64,000 nt of DNA from Polyangium spumosum (GCF_009649845.1 NZ_WJIE01000006.1:372001-436000), one strand, 5' to 3'; positions 26,801-35,842 are shown, counted from the first letter of the stretch. Made by a program: numbers and translations. Notes: generated by a model not told the origin, from the sequence alone.

Positions 26801-28512
26801 TCGGCCGCGATTTCGTGCGTGACCTCGTCCCCGCGCCCGAGCGTCGTCGTTATGCCTCGCTCCTCGGCGGCGAAGGCTCCGCCGACGCGCTCGACTGGGA
26901 GGCCCGCTGGGATCAGGCGCTCGGCGAGGAGGCGCACGTCGCCCGCGTGCTCGAGCAGGACGATTTCTGGTGGCTCATCTACATCCACCGCCCCCGGCTC
27001 GGCATTCACGCCGAGTCCCGCCCGCCGAACCTCTCGTTCGACCTGAAAAACCCCCTCGCCCTCCCCGTCCTGCTCGCCGACGCGGGCACCATCGCGGCCA
27101 ATGAATGGCTCTTCGCCTTGAGCCGCCACCTGCACATCCACCCCGCCGACGAAAAGTCCTCGGACGAGGCCTGGGAGACGTGGCTCGATCAGAACCCCGT
27201 CGATGCCTTCTGGGTCGCGTTCGCCTGGGACGAGCACGCCAGGCTCCTTCGCCAGCACCATGGCCGCCTCGAAGGCCCGCTCGGCGCGCTCGCCCTCGCC
27301 CACGCCGAATACGCGTCCCTGATGACCGGCTTCGACCTCGTCGAATCGTGCCCCGCCTGGAAGACCCTGCTCGACGAGGCCGGCCCCGAAAAGGTCGCCG
27401 CCCTCCGCGCCCTCGGCGCCACGCCCACGGCCGCCTCCGCGACGGCCTCCGCGACGGCCTCCGCCGCCGCCTCCCCTTCAATGACCGCCTCCGCTCCCGC
27501 CCCCGAGCCCGCGGCCCTCTTCACCTGGCTGCACCTCTCGGATCTGCATTTTGGCCTCCCGGGCGCCGGCGATCGGCACAACCAATCCCAGATCCTCGCC
27601 ATTCTCCGCGACGACCTCGCCTCCCTCGAACGCCAGGGCCTCCCGCGCCCCGACGCCATCCTCGTCACCGGCGACATCGCCTGGAGCGGCAAGCCCGATC
27701 AATATGCCGACGCCTCGAAATGGCTGCTCGACGTCGCCGGCCGGCTCGGCCTCTCCCCCGACCGTATCTTCGTCGTGCCCGGCAACCACGACGTCGACCG
27801 CGGCGCCGACGCCGATCGCACCGTCAAGCGCCTCCTCCGCGGCCTTCGCAGCGGCGACGACGACCTCGACGAGGCCCTCGACGACGAGGACGACGAAGCC
27901 CTGCTCCGCCGCCGCCAGAGCGCCTACCTCGAGTTCGCCAAGAGCTTCGCCCCCGCCTGCCGCGACCTCTTCTGGACCAGCCTCGAGAAGGCCCGCGACG
28001 GTTTGTCCGTCCGCATCATTGGCGTCAACACCGCCCTCCTCGCCGCGGGCGACGACGACCCGCGCAAGTTACGCCTCGGCCAGCGCCAGCGCGCCCTCCT
28101 CAACGACGCCGCGCGGGATCGTGAGCTCGTCCTCGTCCTCGGCCATCACCCCCTCGAGGACGATTGGCTCGCCGAGCAGCGTGACCTCGCGCGATTCTTC
28201 GCGAGCCGCGCCCACGCCTACCTCGCCGGCCACGTCCACGACGCGAAGAGCGAGCGAATCGTCACCGGCGGCGGCGCCGACACGCTCCGCATCATCGCGG
28301 GCGCGGTCTACGGCGGGCGCGAGCGCGACATCCCCCACGGCCACGCCTACAGCGTCACGTCCCTCCACCGCGCCCCGAGCGGCGCCCCCGCCCTGCGCGT
28401 CCACCCGCGCCGTTTTTCCTTCAAGAACTACGACTTCCGCCAGGACATCGACAGCACCGACGAGGGGCGCTCGTATGCCGAGCACCCCCTCGCCCGCTGG
28501 AAGCTCAGTTGA
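23854..28512 (+). CDS. NACHT/STAND NTPase fused to calcineurin-like phosphoesterase
   Basis: A 1552-residue protein. An N-terminal helical region of about 190 residues precedes a NACHT NTPase with Walker A LGDPGMGKTT (205-213) and Walker B IVLFDGLDEVG (291-301), sensor-like VWVTSRIHG and the downstream ATNPLLLTLMAF helix; FLHLTLQEYLAAH near 545 is the typical NACHT-associated motif. A long helical middle part contains 21 tandem tetrapeptides (911-994). After an Ala/Ser/Thr-rich linker comes a metallophosphoesterase: SDLHFG (D1230, H1232), GDIAW (D1274), GNHD (1310-1313), GHHP (1430) and GHVH (1459-1462), a full metal-binding set. Such STAND proteins are often anti-phage sensors; here the effector would cut phosphoesters, an inference. 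ATG 23854 has GGGGGAGGG upstream. The stop overlaps the convergent lipoprotein gene by 8 bp. Confidence 0.88.
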   Translation: MHRDDDVALFAGSLPGVLADGEALPPLTERLSSGSVWTRELTVLAEELVQAWAQREGFDFAGHVVDADPRSIEDPVRILDVRAWDTVRTVRTWSRSELVKLLRLVPALFARYYPESPAARALLPGYDGFDFHAFGRLYRERVARAFEHLSLLGFPPDALRQKDARGDIRLADLFVPTRFITDDRDRKNPTLAELLKRGSSALVLGDPGMGKTTLLAFLSLLHSDPSVSLEGYRSPPWRVPLFVSLREYALESHKSELSLIDFLAARARSDHSLPNAHPAFFEATLRMGEAIVLFDGLDEVGSASTRSRVARAVREFRAAYPRCPVWVTSRIHGYTADIALPRIEFEHLRIGPLADEDIDHFIKRWYQIQIPDNERRRDDQKSSLRRAVFRTSQVRALATNPLLLTLMAFVHRFLGHLPQERGELYEKCVDMLLRTWLDAKERPEKHAFERRGLRTELPRTYLEKLALHVQSHPSGSLHGVRGLFSRDDALDFLTDLHKARAEDEERDISHEIAHAEMRDFIDFACDRVGLLVDRGGGKLSFLHLTLQEYLAAHADSFDVDDDDEGQFVRQHLGDGAWEEVLLLRWFVLAKKRGERRRKLVRDLVGDLVDALAKSPEHPGWLTLGRAIRDGLVARERDRRVILSVLLARWARKPAFSGDIFLVLDDICEFGDADLRGELRAACADLQEKGNSAEALAALHLEAKLLGDLPGAADRIRARPDLAELLPDLVVFRDEPALGTLLDERSTVDHWATALADLGGTAVYRTTLGWLTGLSESPVPSEAPFLGAARWLRERIRAEIESRLAYTEHYPERVHFLLQSPYGWRLSDWTHSLTAPLAFREIPRELSAAPRPAPITTKLCHPKLARDRMGDCDLVELPLIERMVRFNEGALAAFPRSEPIPEDAVRHIATAFVRTVVRTFAWSFPRSFTGNPKPTFVREFVQSLGRDLRSDILRSFGRAFAQNFVRDFFRTLGRAFLRAFGPTLGRDFVRDLVPAPERRRYASLLGGEGSADALDWEARWDQALGEEAHVARVLEQDDFWWLIYIHRPRLGIHAESRPPNLSFDLKNPLALPVLLADAGTIAANEWLFALSRHLHIHPADEKSSDEAWETWLDQNPVDAFWVAFAWDEHARLLRQHHGRLEGPLGALALAHAEYASLMTGFDLVESCPAWKTLLDEAGPEKVAALRALGATPTAASATASATASAAASPSMTASAPAPEPAALFTWLHLSDLHFGLPGAGDRHNQSQILAILRDDLASLERQGLPRPDAILVTGDIAWSGKPDQYADASKWLLDVAGRLGLSPDRIFVVPGNHDVDRGADADRTVKRLLRGLRSGDDDLDEALDDEDDEALLRRRQSAYLEFAKSFAPACRDLFWTSLEKARDGLSVRIIGVNTALLAAGDDDPRKLRLGQRQRALLNDAARDRELVLVLGHHPLEDDWLAEQRDLARFFASRAHAYLAGHVHDAKSERIVTGGGADTLRIIAGAVYGGRERDIPHGHAYSVTSLHRAPSGAPALRVHPRRFSFKNYDFRQDIDSTDEGRSYAEHPLARWKLS
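26584..26835 (+). repeat. 21 tandem 12-bp/tetrapeptide repeats inside the NACHT gene
   Basis: Read in frame, 252 bp parse into 21 consecutive tetrapeptides of the type hydrophobic-x-Arg-(D/T/S/A), for example FVRT, VVRT, FPRS, FVRE, LGRD, ILRS, FGRA, FVRD, FFRT, LGRA and FLRA, ending LVPA. The DNA unit is close to TTCGTCCGCACC. Two further degenerate units (AVRH, IATA) precede it. The array is net positive and strongly hydrophobic at every fourth residue, as an amphipathic helix would be. Confidence 0.85.
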
Positions 28513-28828
28513 GCCCCTTGATCCGGTAAATCAGCCCCACGCTCATGTCCTTGTGGTCCTTCGGCGGGTTCTCGGGCTCCTTCTCCTTGGGCCCGGCGGC
28601 CTTCACCGCGGGCGCGGGCGCGGCGCCCTCGGGCGCCTTCACCTCCGTCGATGCGCCCTCCTTCGCCGGGCTCGCCGGGGCGCCTTCCGTCTTGGCTTGC
28701 TCCGTCGTCTTCGGGGCGGCTTCCGTGGTGGCGCCGCCGCCACAACCGGCCAGGGCCGAGATACACAGGCCGAGCGCGGCTGGCACGAGGGTCACGAACG
28801 AACGAAGGCGCAGACGACGAATCGACAT
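28505..28828 (-). CDS. small Ala/Pro/Lys-rich lipoprotein
   Basis: A 107-residue protein with a lipoprotein signal peptide (basic start [11 protein letters not shown], then [16 protein letters not shown], lipobox LAGC). The mature part is low in complexity and rich in Ala, Glu, Pro, Lys and Thr. It ends with a short conserved-looking segment, [16 protein letters not shown] chose ATG 28828; ATG 28837 is also possible. It is convergent with and overlaps the NACHT gene by 8 bp. Function unknown. Confidence 0.68.
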   Translation of the reverse strand: MSIRRLRLRSFVTLVPAALGLCISALAGCGGGATTEAAPKTTEQAKTEGAPASPAKEGASTEVKAPEGAAPAPAVKAAGPKEKEPENPPKDHKDMSVGLIYRIKGLN

Positions 28829-28987
28829 GGGGGCCATTTCTCCTGCAGCCCGGCTCTCCGGGGCAAACGGCCGCGCACCTTACAGGAGGCCCCCGACGTT
28901 CTCAACGTCCCCATCGTCGGAATCTCGACGCTCCTCATGCGCTTCCATCTGGCAACCGCCCCGCGCCGGCTGTAAGCGCATCGTGCG

Positions 28988-30565
28988 ATGACGCTCAAGG
29001 ACAACATCGGGAAGGACTACCTCCGCTACGACGCCGCGGCTGGCCTGGTCGTCTTTCTGGTCGCGGTGCCGCTCTGCCTCGGCATTGCGCTTGCGTCCGG
29101 GGCGCCGCTGCTCGCTGGCCTCGTCGCTGGCTTCGTCGGCGGCATCGTCGTGGGTTTCCTCTCGGGCTCGGACGTCAGCGTCAGCGGCCCGGCTGCCGGC
29201 CTCACGGTCATCGTCGCGACCGCGATCCACAACCTCGGTTATCCTGCGTTCCTCGTCGCCGTCATCCTCGCCGGCGTCCTGCAGCTCGCCTTTGGCGCCT
29301 TGCGCCTCGGCGCCCTCGCCGACTACGTCCCGAACGCGGTCATCAAGGGCATGCTCGCGGCGATCGGCATCGTCATCGTCTTGAAGCAGATCCCGCACGC
29401 CCTCGGCCGGGACCTCGATTTCGAGATGGACATGCGCTTCATCGAGCCCGACGGCAAGGAGAACACCCTCTCGGCCATCGTGAAGGCCCTGCTCAGCGCG
29501 AGCCCTGGCGCCCTCCTCATCTCGGGCGCCTCGCTCGGCATCCTGCTCACCTGGGACAAATTCGTCGCCCCGCGCGCCAAGGCCCTCAAGCTCGTCCCTG
29601 CGCCGCTCGTCGTCGTCGTCGTCGGCACCCTCTTGAACGAGCTCTTTCGCCTCCGCGGCATGGCCGGGTTTTACCTCCGGGGCGAGGACGGCCACCTCGT
29701 CACGCTCCCGATCCTCGGCTCGCCGCTCGACATCTTCGGCGAGCTCACGCGCCCTGCCTGGTCGGCCTTGCGGGACGAGGGCGTCTACGTCACGGGCGTG
29801 ACCCTCGCCGCGGTCGCGAGCCTCGAATCGCTCCTCGCCCTCGAAGCGGGGCAGCGGCTCGACCCGTACAAGCGGATCGCCCTGCCGAACCGCGAGCTCA
29901 TCGCGCAGGGCCTCGGCAACCTCACCTCGGGCCTGCTCGGCGGCCTGCCGGTCACCTCCGTCGTCGTGCGCACGAGCGCGAACGTGTATGCCGGCAATCG
30001 CACCCGCTGGTCGACGATCTTCCACGGCCTTCTTTTGCTCGTCGCCGTCCTCCTCCTCGGCCGCGTCCTCAATCGCATCCCGCTCGCCGCGCTCGCCGCC
30101 ATCCTCATCGTCATCGGCTCGAAGCTCATGCCGCGCGCGCTCTTTCAGGAGATGTGGCGCGAGGGCCTCTCGTCGTTCGTCCCGTTCTTCGTGACGATCG
30201 TCGCCATCGTCTTCACCGACCTCCTGAAGGGTGTCCTCATCGGCCTCGCGTTCGGCGTCTTCTTCGTCATTCGCACGAACTCGCACGCGGCCATGATCGT
30301 GGTCTCGCAGGACAACTATTACCTCTTGCGCTTCAACAAGGACATCAGCTTCGTGCACAAGGCCGAGCTCAAGGAGAAGCTCTCGAGGATCCCCGAGGGC
30401 GCGACGCTCATCATCGACGGCACGCGGGCGCTGCACGTCGACCGGGACGCCTTCGAGGTGCTCGACGACTATCGCGAGACGGCGAAGTTCAAGGACATCA
30501 AGGTCGAATTCAAGAACCTGCGCGGAAAGCGCCCCGACGGCGAGCTGCCGGCGGCGACGAGGTGA
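28988..30565 (+). CDS. SulP-family anion transporter with STAS domain
   Basis: A 525-residue inner-membrane transporter with ten or more hydrophobic segments. The SulP signature appears early: [20 protein letters not shown] and [22 protein letters not shown]-like domain occupies the last 70 residues ([17 protein letters not shown] and [19 protein letters not shown]). SulP proteins carry sulphate, bicarbonate or other anions. The carbonic anhydrase gene starting 6 bp downstream strongly suggests bicarbonate as substrate, as in other SulP-anhydrase pairs. The promoter should lie in the 159-bp divergent gap after the lipoprotein gene. Confidence 0.9.
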   Translation: MTLKDNIGKDYLRYDAAAGLVVFLVAVPLCLGIALASGAPLLAGLVAGFVGGIVVGFLSGSDVSVSGPAAGLTVIVATAIHNLGYPAFLVAVILAGVLQLAFGALRLGALADYVPNAVIKGMLAAIGIVIVLKQIPHALGRDLDFEMDMRFIEPDGKENTLSAIVKALLSASPGALLISGASLGILLTWDKFVAPRAKALKLVPAPLVVVVVGTLLNELFRLRGMAGFYLRGEDGHLVTLPILGSPLDIFGELTRPAWSALRDEGVYVTGVTLAAVASLESLLALEAGQRLDPYKRIALPNRELIAQGLGNLTSGLLGGLPVTSVVVRTSANVYAGNRTRWSTIFHGLLLLVAVLLLGRVLNRIPLAALAAILIVIGSKLMPRALFQEMWREGLSSFVPFFVTIVAIVFTDLLKGVLIGLAFGVFFVIRTNSHAAMIVVSQDNYYLLRFNKDISFVHKAELKEKLSRIPEGATLIIDGTRALHVDRDAFEVLDDYRETAKFKDIKVEFKNLRGKRPDGELPAATR

Positions 30566-30570
30566 TCGTC

Positions 30571-31221
30571 ATGGATGCGTACAAGAAACTCCTGCTCGCC
30601 AACAAAGCGTGGGTCGCCGAGAAGCTCGCCATTCGCCCCGACTACTTCGAGCGCACGGCGACCACGCAGACCCCTGCGTTCATGTGGATCGGCTGCTCCG
30701 ACAGCCGCGTCCCGGCCGAGTCCGTCACGAGCACCGAGCCCGGCGAGCTCTTCGTGCACCGGAACGTCGCGAACCTCGTCGTCCACACCGATTTCAACAT
30801 GCTCAGCGTGCTCCAGTACGCGGTCGAGGTCCTCGAGGTGAAGCACATCATCATCTGCGGCCATTACGGCTGCGGCGGCGTGCGCAACGCGATGACGAAC
30901 CGCTCGTTCGGTCTCATCGACAAGTGGCTTCGCCACATCAAGGACGTCTACCGCGCCCACCGCCGCGACCTCGAGACCATCGCCGACCCCGAGAAGCGCC
31001 TCGACCGCCTGGTCGAGTTCAACGTCACCGAGCAGGTGCAGAACCTCGCCGAGACCAGCATCGTCCAGCACGCCTGGGCGCGGTACAATCGCCCCACGGT
31101 CCATGGCTGGGTCTACGACCTGCGCACCGGCTTCCTCAAGGAGCACGCCCTCATGAAGCCCGGCGCGCCGCTCGAGGACATCTACCGCTTCGACTTCGAC
31201 GACGTGCCCTCGAAGCATTGA
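30571..31221 (+). CDS. can: beta-class carbonic anhydrase
   Basis: A 216-residue cytoplasmic enzyme that interconverts CO2 and bicarbonate. All zinc ligands and the catalytic dyad are present: IGCSDSRVP (C42, D44, R46) and CGHYGCGG (H98, C101). Length is normal for the family. The start used is ATG 30571; an in-frame GTG at 30562 that overlaps the SulP stop is an alternative. It probably supplies or consumes the bicarbonate moved by the SulP transporter. Confidence 0.94.
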   Translation: MDAYKKLLLANKAWVAEKLAIRPDYFERTATTQTPAFMWIGCSDSRVPAESVTSTEPGELFVHRNVANLVVHTDFNMLSVLQYAVEVLEVKHIIICGHYGCGGVRNAMTNRSFGLIDKWLRHIKDVYRAHRRDLETIADPEKRLDRLVEFNVTEQVQNLAETSIVQHAWARYNRPTVHGWVYDLRTGFLKEHALMKPGAPLEDIYRFDFDDVPSKH

Positions 31222-31470
31222 CGCGATGAGCTGAGCGGCTCGGTCCGGGCGCCTCGCGTGCGCGCGACTGTATCATGACCGTACCGCGGATGTACCTGTT
31301 ACACCGCCGCGCCCCGCGCGCCCCCTGCAAACGCGCGAGAATAAAAGGGGTCGATGCCTGGCACGACGGGTGCTGTTGTGTCGCGCCTGCATCGAGTCCT
31401 ATGGTTTCAGGTGCGGCCGCGTCCTTCCCCGGTCCTCCCGGCCGACCGAAGACGCACGAGGGGTCCTTAC

Positions 31471-33453
31471 ATGCATGATGAAAACAGGCACGACAAACGC
31501 TCTTCCGGCCTCGCGATATCGCTCGATCGGCGCGGCTTCTTGAGGCTCGGCGCCACGCTGGGCGCGGGCCTCCTCTTGCCCGATACCCTCGGGTGCGGCG
31601 ACGATCCCGTCCTCCCCCCGCCGCCGAACCTGGCGGTGGCCCCCGAGCTCTTTCAGCCCGCCTGGGTCCGATCCCAGGGCCGCCTGCTCGACATCGAGGT
31701 GACCATCACCGCGACGCAGGTCACCGTGGGTTCGTATACCTTCATGACCCGCGCCTATACCGACGTCACCGTCAAGCAGGGCACGGCGAGCTTCGAGAAT
31801 GGCGCTTATTCGGGCGCGATCCCCGGCCCGACCCTCCTGGTCCAGCCCGGCGACACGATCCGCTTCACGCTCATCAACAACCTCCCCGACGACGGCAGCG
31901 CCAATGACCCCGCCGATTGCGGCATCATGGGCGGCAGCAGCTCGAGCAGCAGCGGCGGCGGTGGCGCGCACGGCCACCTCCCCGGGCACAGCAACAACAC
32001 GACGAACCTCCACGTCCACGGGCTGCACGTCGATCCCGGGCCGCCCGGCGACGACGTCCTGCTCGAGATCCCTCCCGGCGGTAGTTACATCTTCGTGTTC
32101 GACATCCCCGAGGGCGTCGGCATGCCGGACGGGACCTTGGCCAATCACCCCGCCGGGACGTACTGGTATCACCCGCACGTCCACCGCTCGACCGCCATCC
32201 AGGTCTTCGGCGGCATGGCCGGGGCGATCCTCATCCGCGACGAGGCGAACGACGACCTCGACAAGCTCTTTTCGCCCGATCCGCAGCCGGGCCAGGGCAA
32301 GGAGCAGCTCCTCGTCCTCGGGGAGTTCATGCTCCAGACCTGCAATGGCACGACCCGCCTCGCGACCTACAACGAGATCGTGACCGACGCGGCTGGGACG
32401 GTGGATTTCTTCCACATCAATGGCCAGGTCAACCCGATCCTCCGCATGCGCCCGAGCGAGGTGCAGCGTCATCGCCTCATTCACGCCGGCTTCCACTTGC
32501 CGGTCGACGTCGTGTACGTCCGCGTGCCGGACGATCAGGTGGACCCCGCGACGTCCCTGCCGAAGGCCGGCTACACGCCGTTCGATTACGACTGCCCGGC
32601 GAAGAAATTCGACCCGGCGGAGCACGCCGCCTTCGAGGCCGCGAAGAACGCGCTCCGCGCGCAGTCGGTCCCTTACGTCCAGGTGGCGACGGACGGGGTC
32701 ACCTACGCCGAGCCCTTGCCGATGCCGATGGCCAATGCCGTCTCGGAGGTCGAATACCTCGTCGGGCCGGGGGCCCGCGTGGACATCCTCGCCCGGTTCG
32801 ACGCGGGCACGTACCAGATGGTGACCCTCGGCTACGACCTCGGCTTTGCTTGCTCCACGCCGCAGGTCCTCGCCACGATCGTCGTCGAGGGAGAGCCGGA
32901 CACGAGCATCCAGATCCCGACGTCGATGAAGACGCCCGCGCTCTACCCCTCCTTCGACGACCCGATGAAGCCCGGGAACCAGATCACGAACACGCGGACG
33001 CTCGAGTTCAAGGTCGCCGTCGATCCGGGCGCAGATAGCACCGCGGGATACCATTTCACGATCGACGGCAAGGAGTTCTGCGAAGGCCGCGTCGACCAGT
33101 GCGTCGCGCTCGGCGCCGTGGAGGAGTGGACGATCAACAACGTCCAGGAAATGGCATCGCTCCACCCCTTCCACATCCACGTCAACTCCTTCCTCGTGAC
33201 GTCCATCAACGGAAAGGCGCCCGCGCACCCCATGTGGCGCGACACGATCTTCCTGCCCAAGGAGGGCTACGACATGAACGGGTTCGCCGGGACGTTGACG
33301 TTCCGCTCGCGGTTCCTCCATTACACGGGCTCGTACGTCCTCCACTGCCACATGTTGCAACACGAGGACATCGGCATGATGCAGATCGTCCAGGTGGAGG
33401 CGGACGCGGCGTGCACGCCGCCGGTCGTCATGATGTGCCCGCCTCCCCCTTGA
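31471..33453 (+). CDS. secreted multicopper oxidase, Tat/lipoprotein type
   Basis: A 660-residue protein. The N-terminus carries a Tat motif (DRRGFLRLG), a hydrophobic stretch, and a possible lipobox (DTLGC). Copper motifs are complete: NLHVHGLHV, YWYHPHVHR, LHPFHIHVN and LHCHMLQHEDIGMM, the last with the type 1 Met/His ligands. A Ser/Gly/His-rich insert (about 150-175; SSSSSSGGGGAHGHLPGH) sits just before the first copper motif. It should oxidise metals or phenols in the envelope or outside. The ATG at 31471 has GAGGGG 11 bases upstream. The preceding 249 bp contain no gene. Confidence 0.92.
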   Translation: MHDENRHDKRSSGLAISLDRRGFLRLGATLGAGLLLPDTLGCGDDPVLPPPPNLAVAPELFQPAWVRSQGRLLDIEVTITATQVTVGSYTFMTRAYTDVTVKQGTASFENGAYSGAIPGPTLLVQPGDTIRFTLINNLPDDGSANDPADCGIMGGSSSSSSGGGGAHGHLPGHSNNTTNLHVHGLHVDPGPPGDDVLLEIPPGGSYIFVFDIPEGVGMPDGTLANHPAGTYWYHPHVHRSTAIQVFGGMAGAILIRDEANDDLDKLFSPDPQPGQGKEQLLVLGEFMLQTCNGTTRLATYNEIVTDAAGTVDFFHINGQVNPILRMRPSEVQRHRLIHAGFHLPVDVVYVRVPDDQVDPATSLPKAGYTPFDYDCPAKKFDPAEHAAFEAAKNALRAQSVPYVQVATDGVTYAEPLPMPMANAVSEVEYLVGPGARVDILARFDAGTYQMVTLGYDLGFACSTPQVLATIVVEGEPDTSIQIPTSMKTPALYPSFDDPMKPGNQITNTRTLEFKVAVDPGADSTAGYHFTIDGKEFCEGRVDQCVALGAVEEWTINNVQEMASLHPFHIHVNSFLVTSINGKAPAHPMWRDTIFLPKEGYDMNGFAGTLTFRSRFLHYTGSYVLHCHMLQHEDIGMMQIVQVEADAACTPPVVMMCPPPP

Positions 33454-33544
33454 GCCACCCCGCGGGGACCATGGCTCATTTCCAGCCACCCCCTGGCCAC
33501 CTCTGGCCATCGTCCCCCCCGGCGCCCGTGCTCTCCTTGCTCGC

Positions 33545-33997
33545 ATGAGCTCCGAGCCCCCGCCTTCCTCCACGACCTGGGTCGTGGGCAAGGCGCTCTG
33601 TATCTTCTCGGCCTTCACCTACGGCCTCCTCACCGCGGGGATCGACGTCTTCGACCCGCACCACCTCCGGAACCCCGATTGGCCGGGGCACGCGAGGTTC
33701 CACCTCCTCTGGCTCATCAGCGGCGGTGCCCTCGGCGCGCTCGCCTCCATTTACCTGTTCTGGACCGCCACCCCCCGCTCCCTCGCGCGTATCCACACGG
33801 GCGCCCTCCTCGGCGCCCTCCACATCGGCGGGTTCTTCGTGGCTGCCGCCTTCAAGAACGCGGCGGGCGCCGAATTCGACGCCGATGGCCGCGTCCTCTT
33901 CGGCTTCCTCCCGCCGGCCATGCTCCACCTCGGCACGTCCGCGGCGCTGCTCTTCGCCGGCGTCCGCCTCTGCCACCCGAAAGGCAAAACCACATGA
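33545..33997 (+). CDS. four-helix membrane protein of unknown function
   Basis: A 150-residue protein with four predicted membrane helices: ALCIFSAFTYGLLTAGI, HLLWLISGGALGALASIYLF, GALLGALHIGGFFVAAAF and LHLGTSAALLFAGVRL. The conserved-looking motif DPHHLRNPDWPGHARFHLLW precedes helix 2 and holds several His that could bind a metal or haem. I do not recognise a named family. Its stop overlaps the flavin monooxygenase start as ATGA, so the two proteins are probably made together. Confidence 0.75.
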   Translation: MSSEPPPSSTTWVVGKALCIFSAFTYGLLTAGIDVFDPHHLRNPDWPGHARFHLLWLISGGALGALASIYLFWTATPRSLARIHTGALLGALHIGGFFVAAAFKNAAGAEFDADGRVLFGFLPPAMLHLGTSAALLFAGVRLCHPKGKTT

Positions 33998-35802
33998 GTG
34001 ATCGAACCGTCGCCGCTCCCGTCCTCGTCATCGGCGCTGGGCCTTCGGGTATGGTGAGCGCCTTATGCCTCGCCAAACGTGGCATCGATTGTCTGCTCGT
34101 CGAGCGCCGGGACGGGCCGGACACGCACCCCAAGGCGCACGAGCTCTCCGCGCGCTCGATCGAGATCCTCCACGAGCTCGGGTTCGGCTACGACGAGCTC
34201 GCCGCGGAGGCGTCTCCGGCCGAGGACGCCGCGAAGATCCTCTTTTGCGACACGATTCAGGAGGAGTTCGGCTGCATCGATCTCCACGCCGGCAGCGCCG
34301 GGCGCAAGTACCGCGAGCACCTCGAAGCGCCCATGCCTTACCTCAACGTCTCCCAGGTCGAGCTCGAGAAGGTCGTCCGAAGGCACGTCCTCGCCTCGCC
34401 GCGGATCCGGGTGCTCTACAACCACCAGTGGGAGTCGTTCGAACAGGACCGCGAGGGCGTCACGAGTCGGATCCAGGACCGGGCGACGGGCGAGACCTTC
34501 ACGGTCCGGAGCGAATACGTCCTCTGCGCCGACGGCGCGGGCAGCCGGAGCCGCAAGGCCCTCGGCATCGAGATGCGGGGCCCGGACAAGCTGCTCGATT
34601 TCGTCAATGCTTATTTCCAGGCGGACCTCCACCGGGTCGTCCGCACCCGGGGCAAGCTCTACTTCATCTTCTCCCCCAGAGCGCCGGGCAGCGTGTTCAT
34701 CGCCCACCACGTCGAGAAGCGCTGGGTCTTCCATTACCCCGTGGCGACGCCCCACGAGAAGATCGAGGAATACACGCCCGAGGTGATGCAGAAGAAGATC
34801 AAGGCGGCGCTCGGGCGTGACGACGTCGACATCGAGATCACCTCGATGAGCCACTGGCGCATGACCGCGCAGGTCGCCGACCGCTTCCGGAGCGGGCGTG
34901 TTTTCCTCGTCGGCGACGCGGCCCATCGATTCCCGCCCACCGGCGGCCTCGGCATGAACTCCGGGATCGGCGACGCGCACAACCTCGCCTGGAAGCTCGC
35001 CATGGTGCTCGACGGCCGCGCCCCGCCCTGCCTGCTCGACACCTACGAGGCCGAGCGCCGCCCGGTGATCCAGACGAACTGCGACGAGAGCCGCCTCAAC
35101 TTCGAGCGAATGAGCGAGGTCGCCGAGGCCTTCGGCATTCACGTCGACGACGCGCGATGGGTCACCGAGGCGCTCGCGAGCTCCACGATGCGCGCGCTGC
35201 CCGAAGCTCTGCGCGCCTTCGCCGAGCGACAGGCGCAGCGTTACGGCGAGGGTGTCCTCGCGCGGTACCATCGTGACCCCGCGGTGCGGGAGCGTGTCCT
35301 CTTGGCCATCGCGCACCAGCGCTCCCATTTCGACCGGATCGGGCTCGACCTCGGCTACACCTACGAAGAGGGCGCGATCCTGCGCGACGGCACGCCGCCG
35401 CCGGCCACGGGTGACCACGTCTCCTCGTACGTCCCCTCCACGCGGCCGGGCGCTCGATTCCCCCATGTCTGGCTGGACGGCAATACGCGGCGCCGCGGCA
35501 GTCGAGCCATCATCGATTACCGCGCTTCCATCCTGCTCGTCGGCGCCGCGGTCGAGGCGCGGCTCGGGGACGTCGAGGCGCGCCACGGCGTCCGGCTCTT
35601 CGAGCTCCGCGCGGCGGACATCCCCGCCTGCCACGTGGCCGCGGTGCACACGGCGCTCCAGATCGAGCCGGACGGCGCGCTCTTGATCCGGCCGGACGGC
35701 CACGTCGCGTGGCGGCAGGCGCGTGGCGTGATTCTGTCCGACGCGCTCATCGCGTCGATCGTCGGCCAGGTGTACGGGGGTGGAGCGCCGCTCGGGGGGT
35801 GA
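33994..35802 (+). CDS. FAD-dependent aromatic monooxygenase (PheA/TfdB type)
   Basis: A 602-residue class A flavoprotein hydroxylase. The FAD loop is VLVIGAGPSGMVSALCLAKR with ERRDGP after it. SEYVLCADGAGSRSRKALGI is the second cofactor motif, and GRVFLVGDAAHRFPPTGGLG the ribityl-binding motif, continued by MNSGIGDAHNLAWKLA. A C-terminal thioredoxin-like domain (about 480-595) is consistent with the phenol hydroxylase branch. It should hydroxylate an aromatic or polyketide-like substrate with NAD(P)H and O2; the substrate is unknown. Coupled to the upstream membrane protein by ATGA. Confidence 0.9.
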   Translation: MSDRTVAAPVLVIGAGPSGMVSALCLAKRGIDCLLVERRDGPDTHPKAHELSARSIEILHELGFGYDELAAEASPAEDAAKILFCDTIQEEFGCIDLHAGSAGRKYREHLEAPMPYLNVSQVELEKVVRRHVLASPRIRVLYNHQWESFEQDREGVTSRIQDRATGETFTVRSEYVLCADGAGSRSRKALGIEMRGPDKLLDFVNAYFQADLHRVVRTRGKLYFIFSPRAPGSVFIAHHVEKRWVFHYPVATPHEKIEEYTPEVMQKKIKAALGRDDVDIEITSMSHWRMTAQVADRFRSGRVFLVGDAAHRFPPTGGLGMNSGIGDAHNLAWKLAMVLDGRAPPCLLDTYEAERRPVIQTNCDESRLNFERMSEVAEAFGIHVDDARWVTEALASSTMRALPEALRAFAERQAQRYGEGVLARYHRDPAVRERVLLAIAHQRSHFDRIGLDLGYTYEEGAILRDGTPPPATGDHVSSYVPSTRPGARFPHVWLDGNTRRRGSRAIIDYRASILLVGAAVEARLGDVEARHGVRLFELRAADIPACHVAAVHTALQIEPDGALLIRPDGHVAWRQARGVILSDALIASIVGQVYGGGAPLGG

Positions 35803-35842
35803 GGGCTTGCCCCTCCGCCGGCCGCTCGGGTACGGTCGGGCC

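Noticed and set aside
22807-27303. A 1498-codon minus-strand frame opposite the NACHT gene
   Set aside because: High-GC antisense shadow; composition Glu/Gly/Ala-rich without motifs, whereas the plus frame has complete catalytic motifs.
28505-28512. Convergent overlap of the NACHT and lipoprotein stop codons
   Set aside because: An 8-bp convergent overlap is ordinary in a dense genome; no extra meaning assigned.
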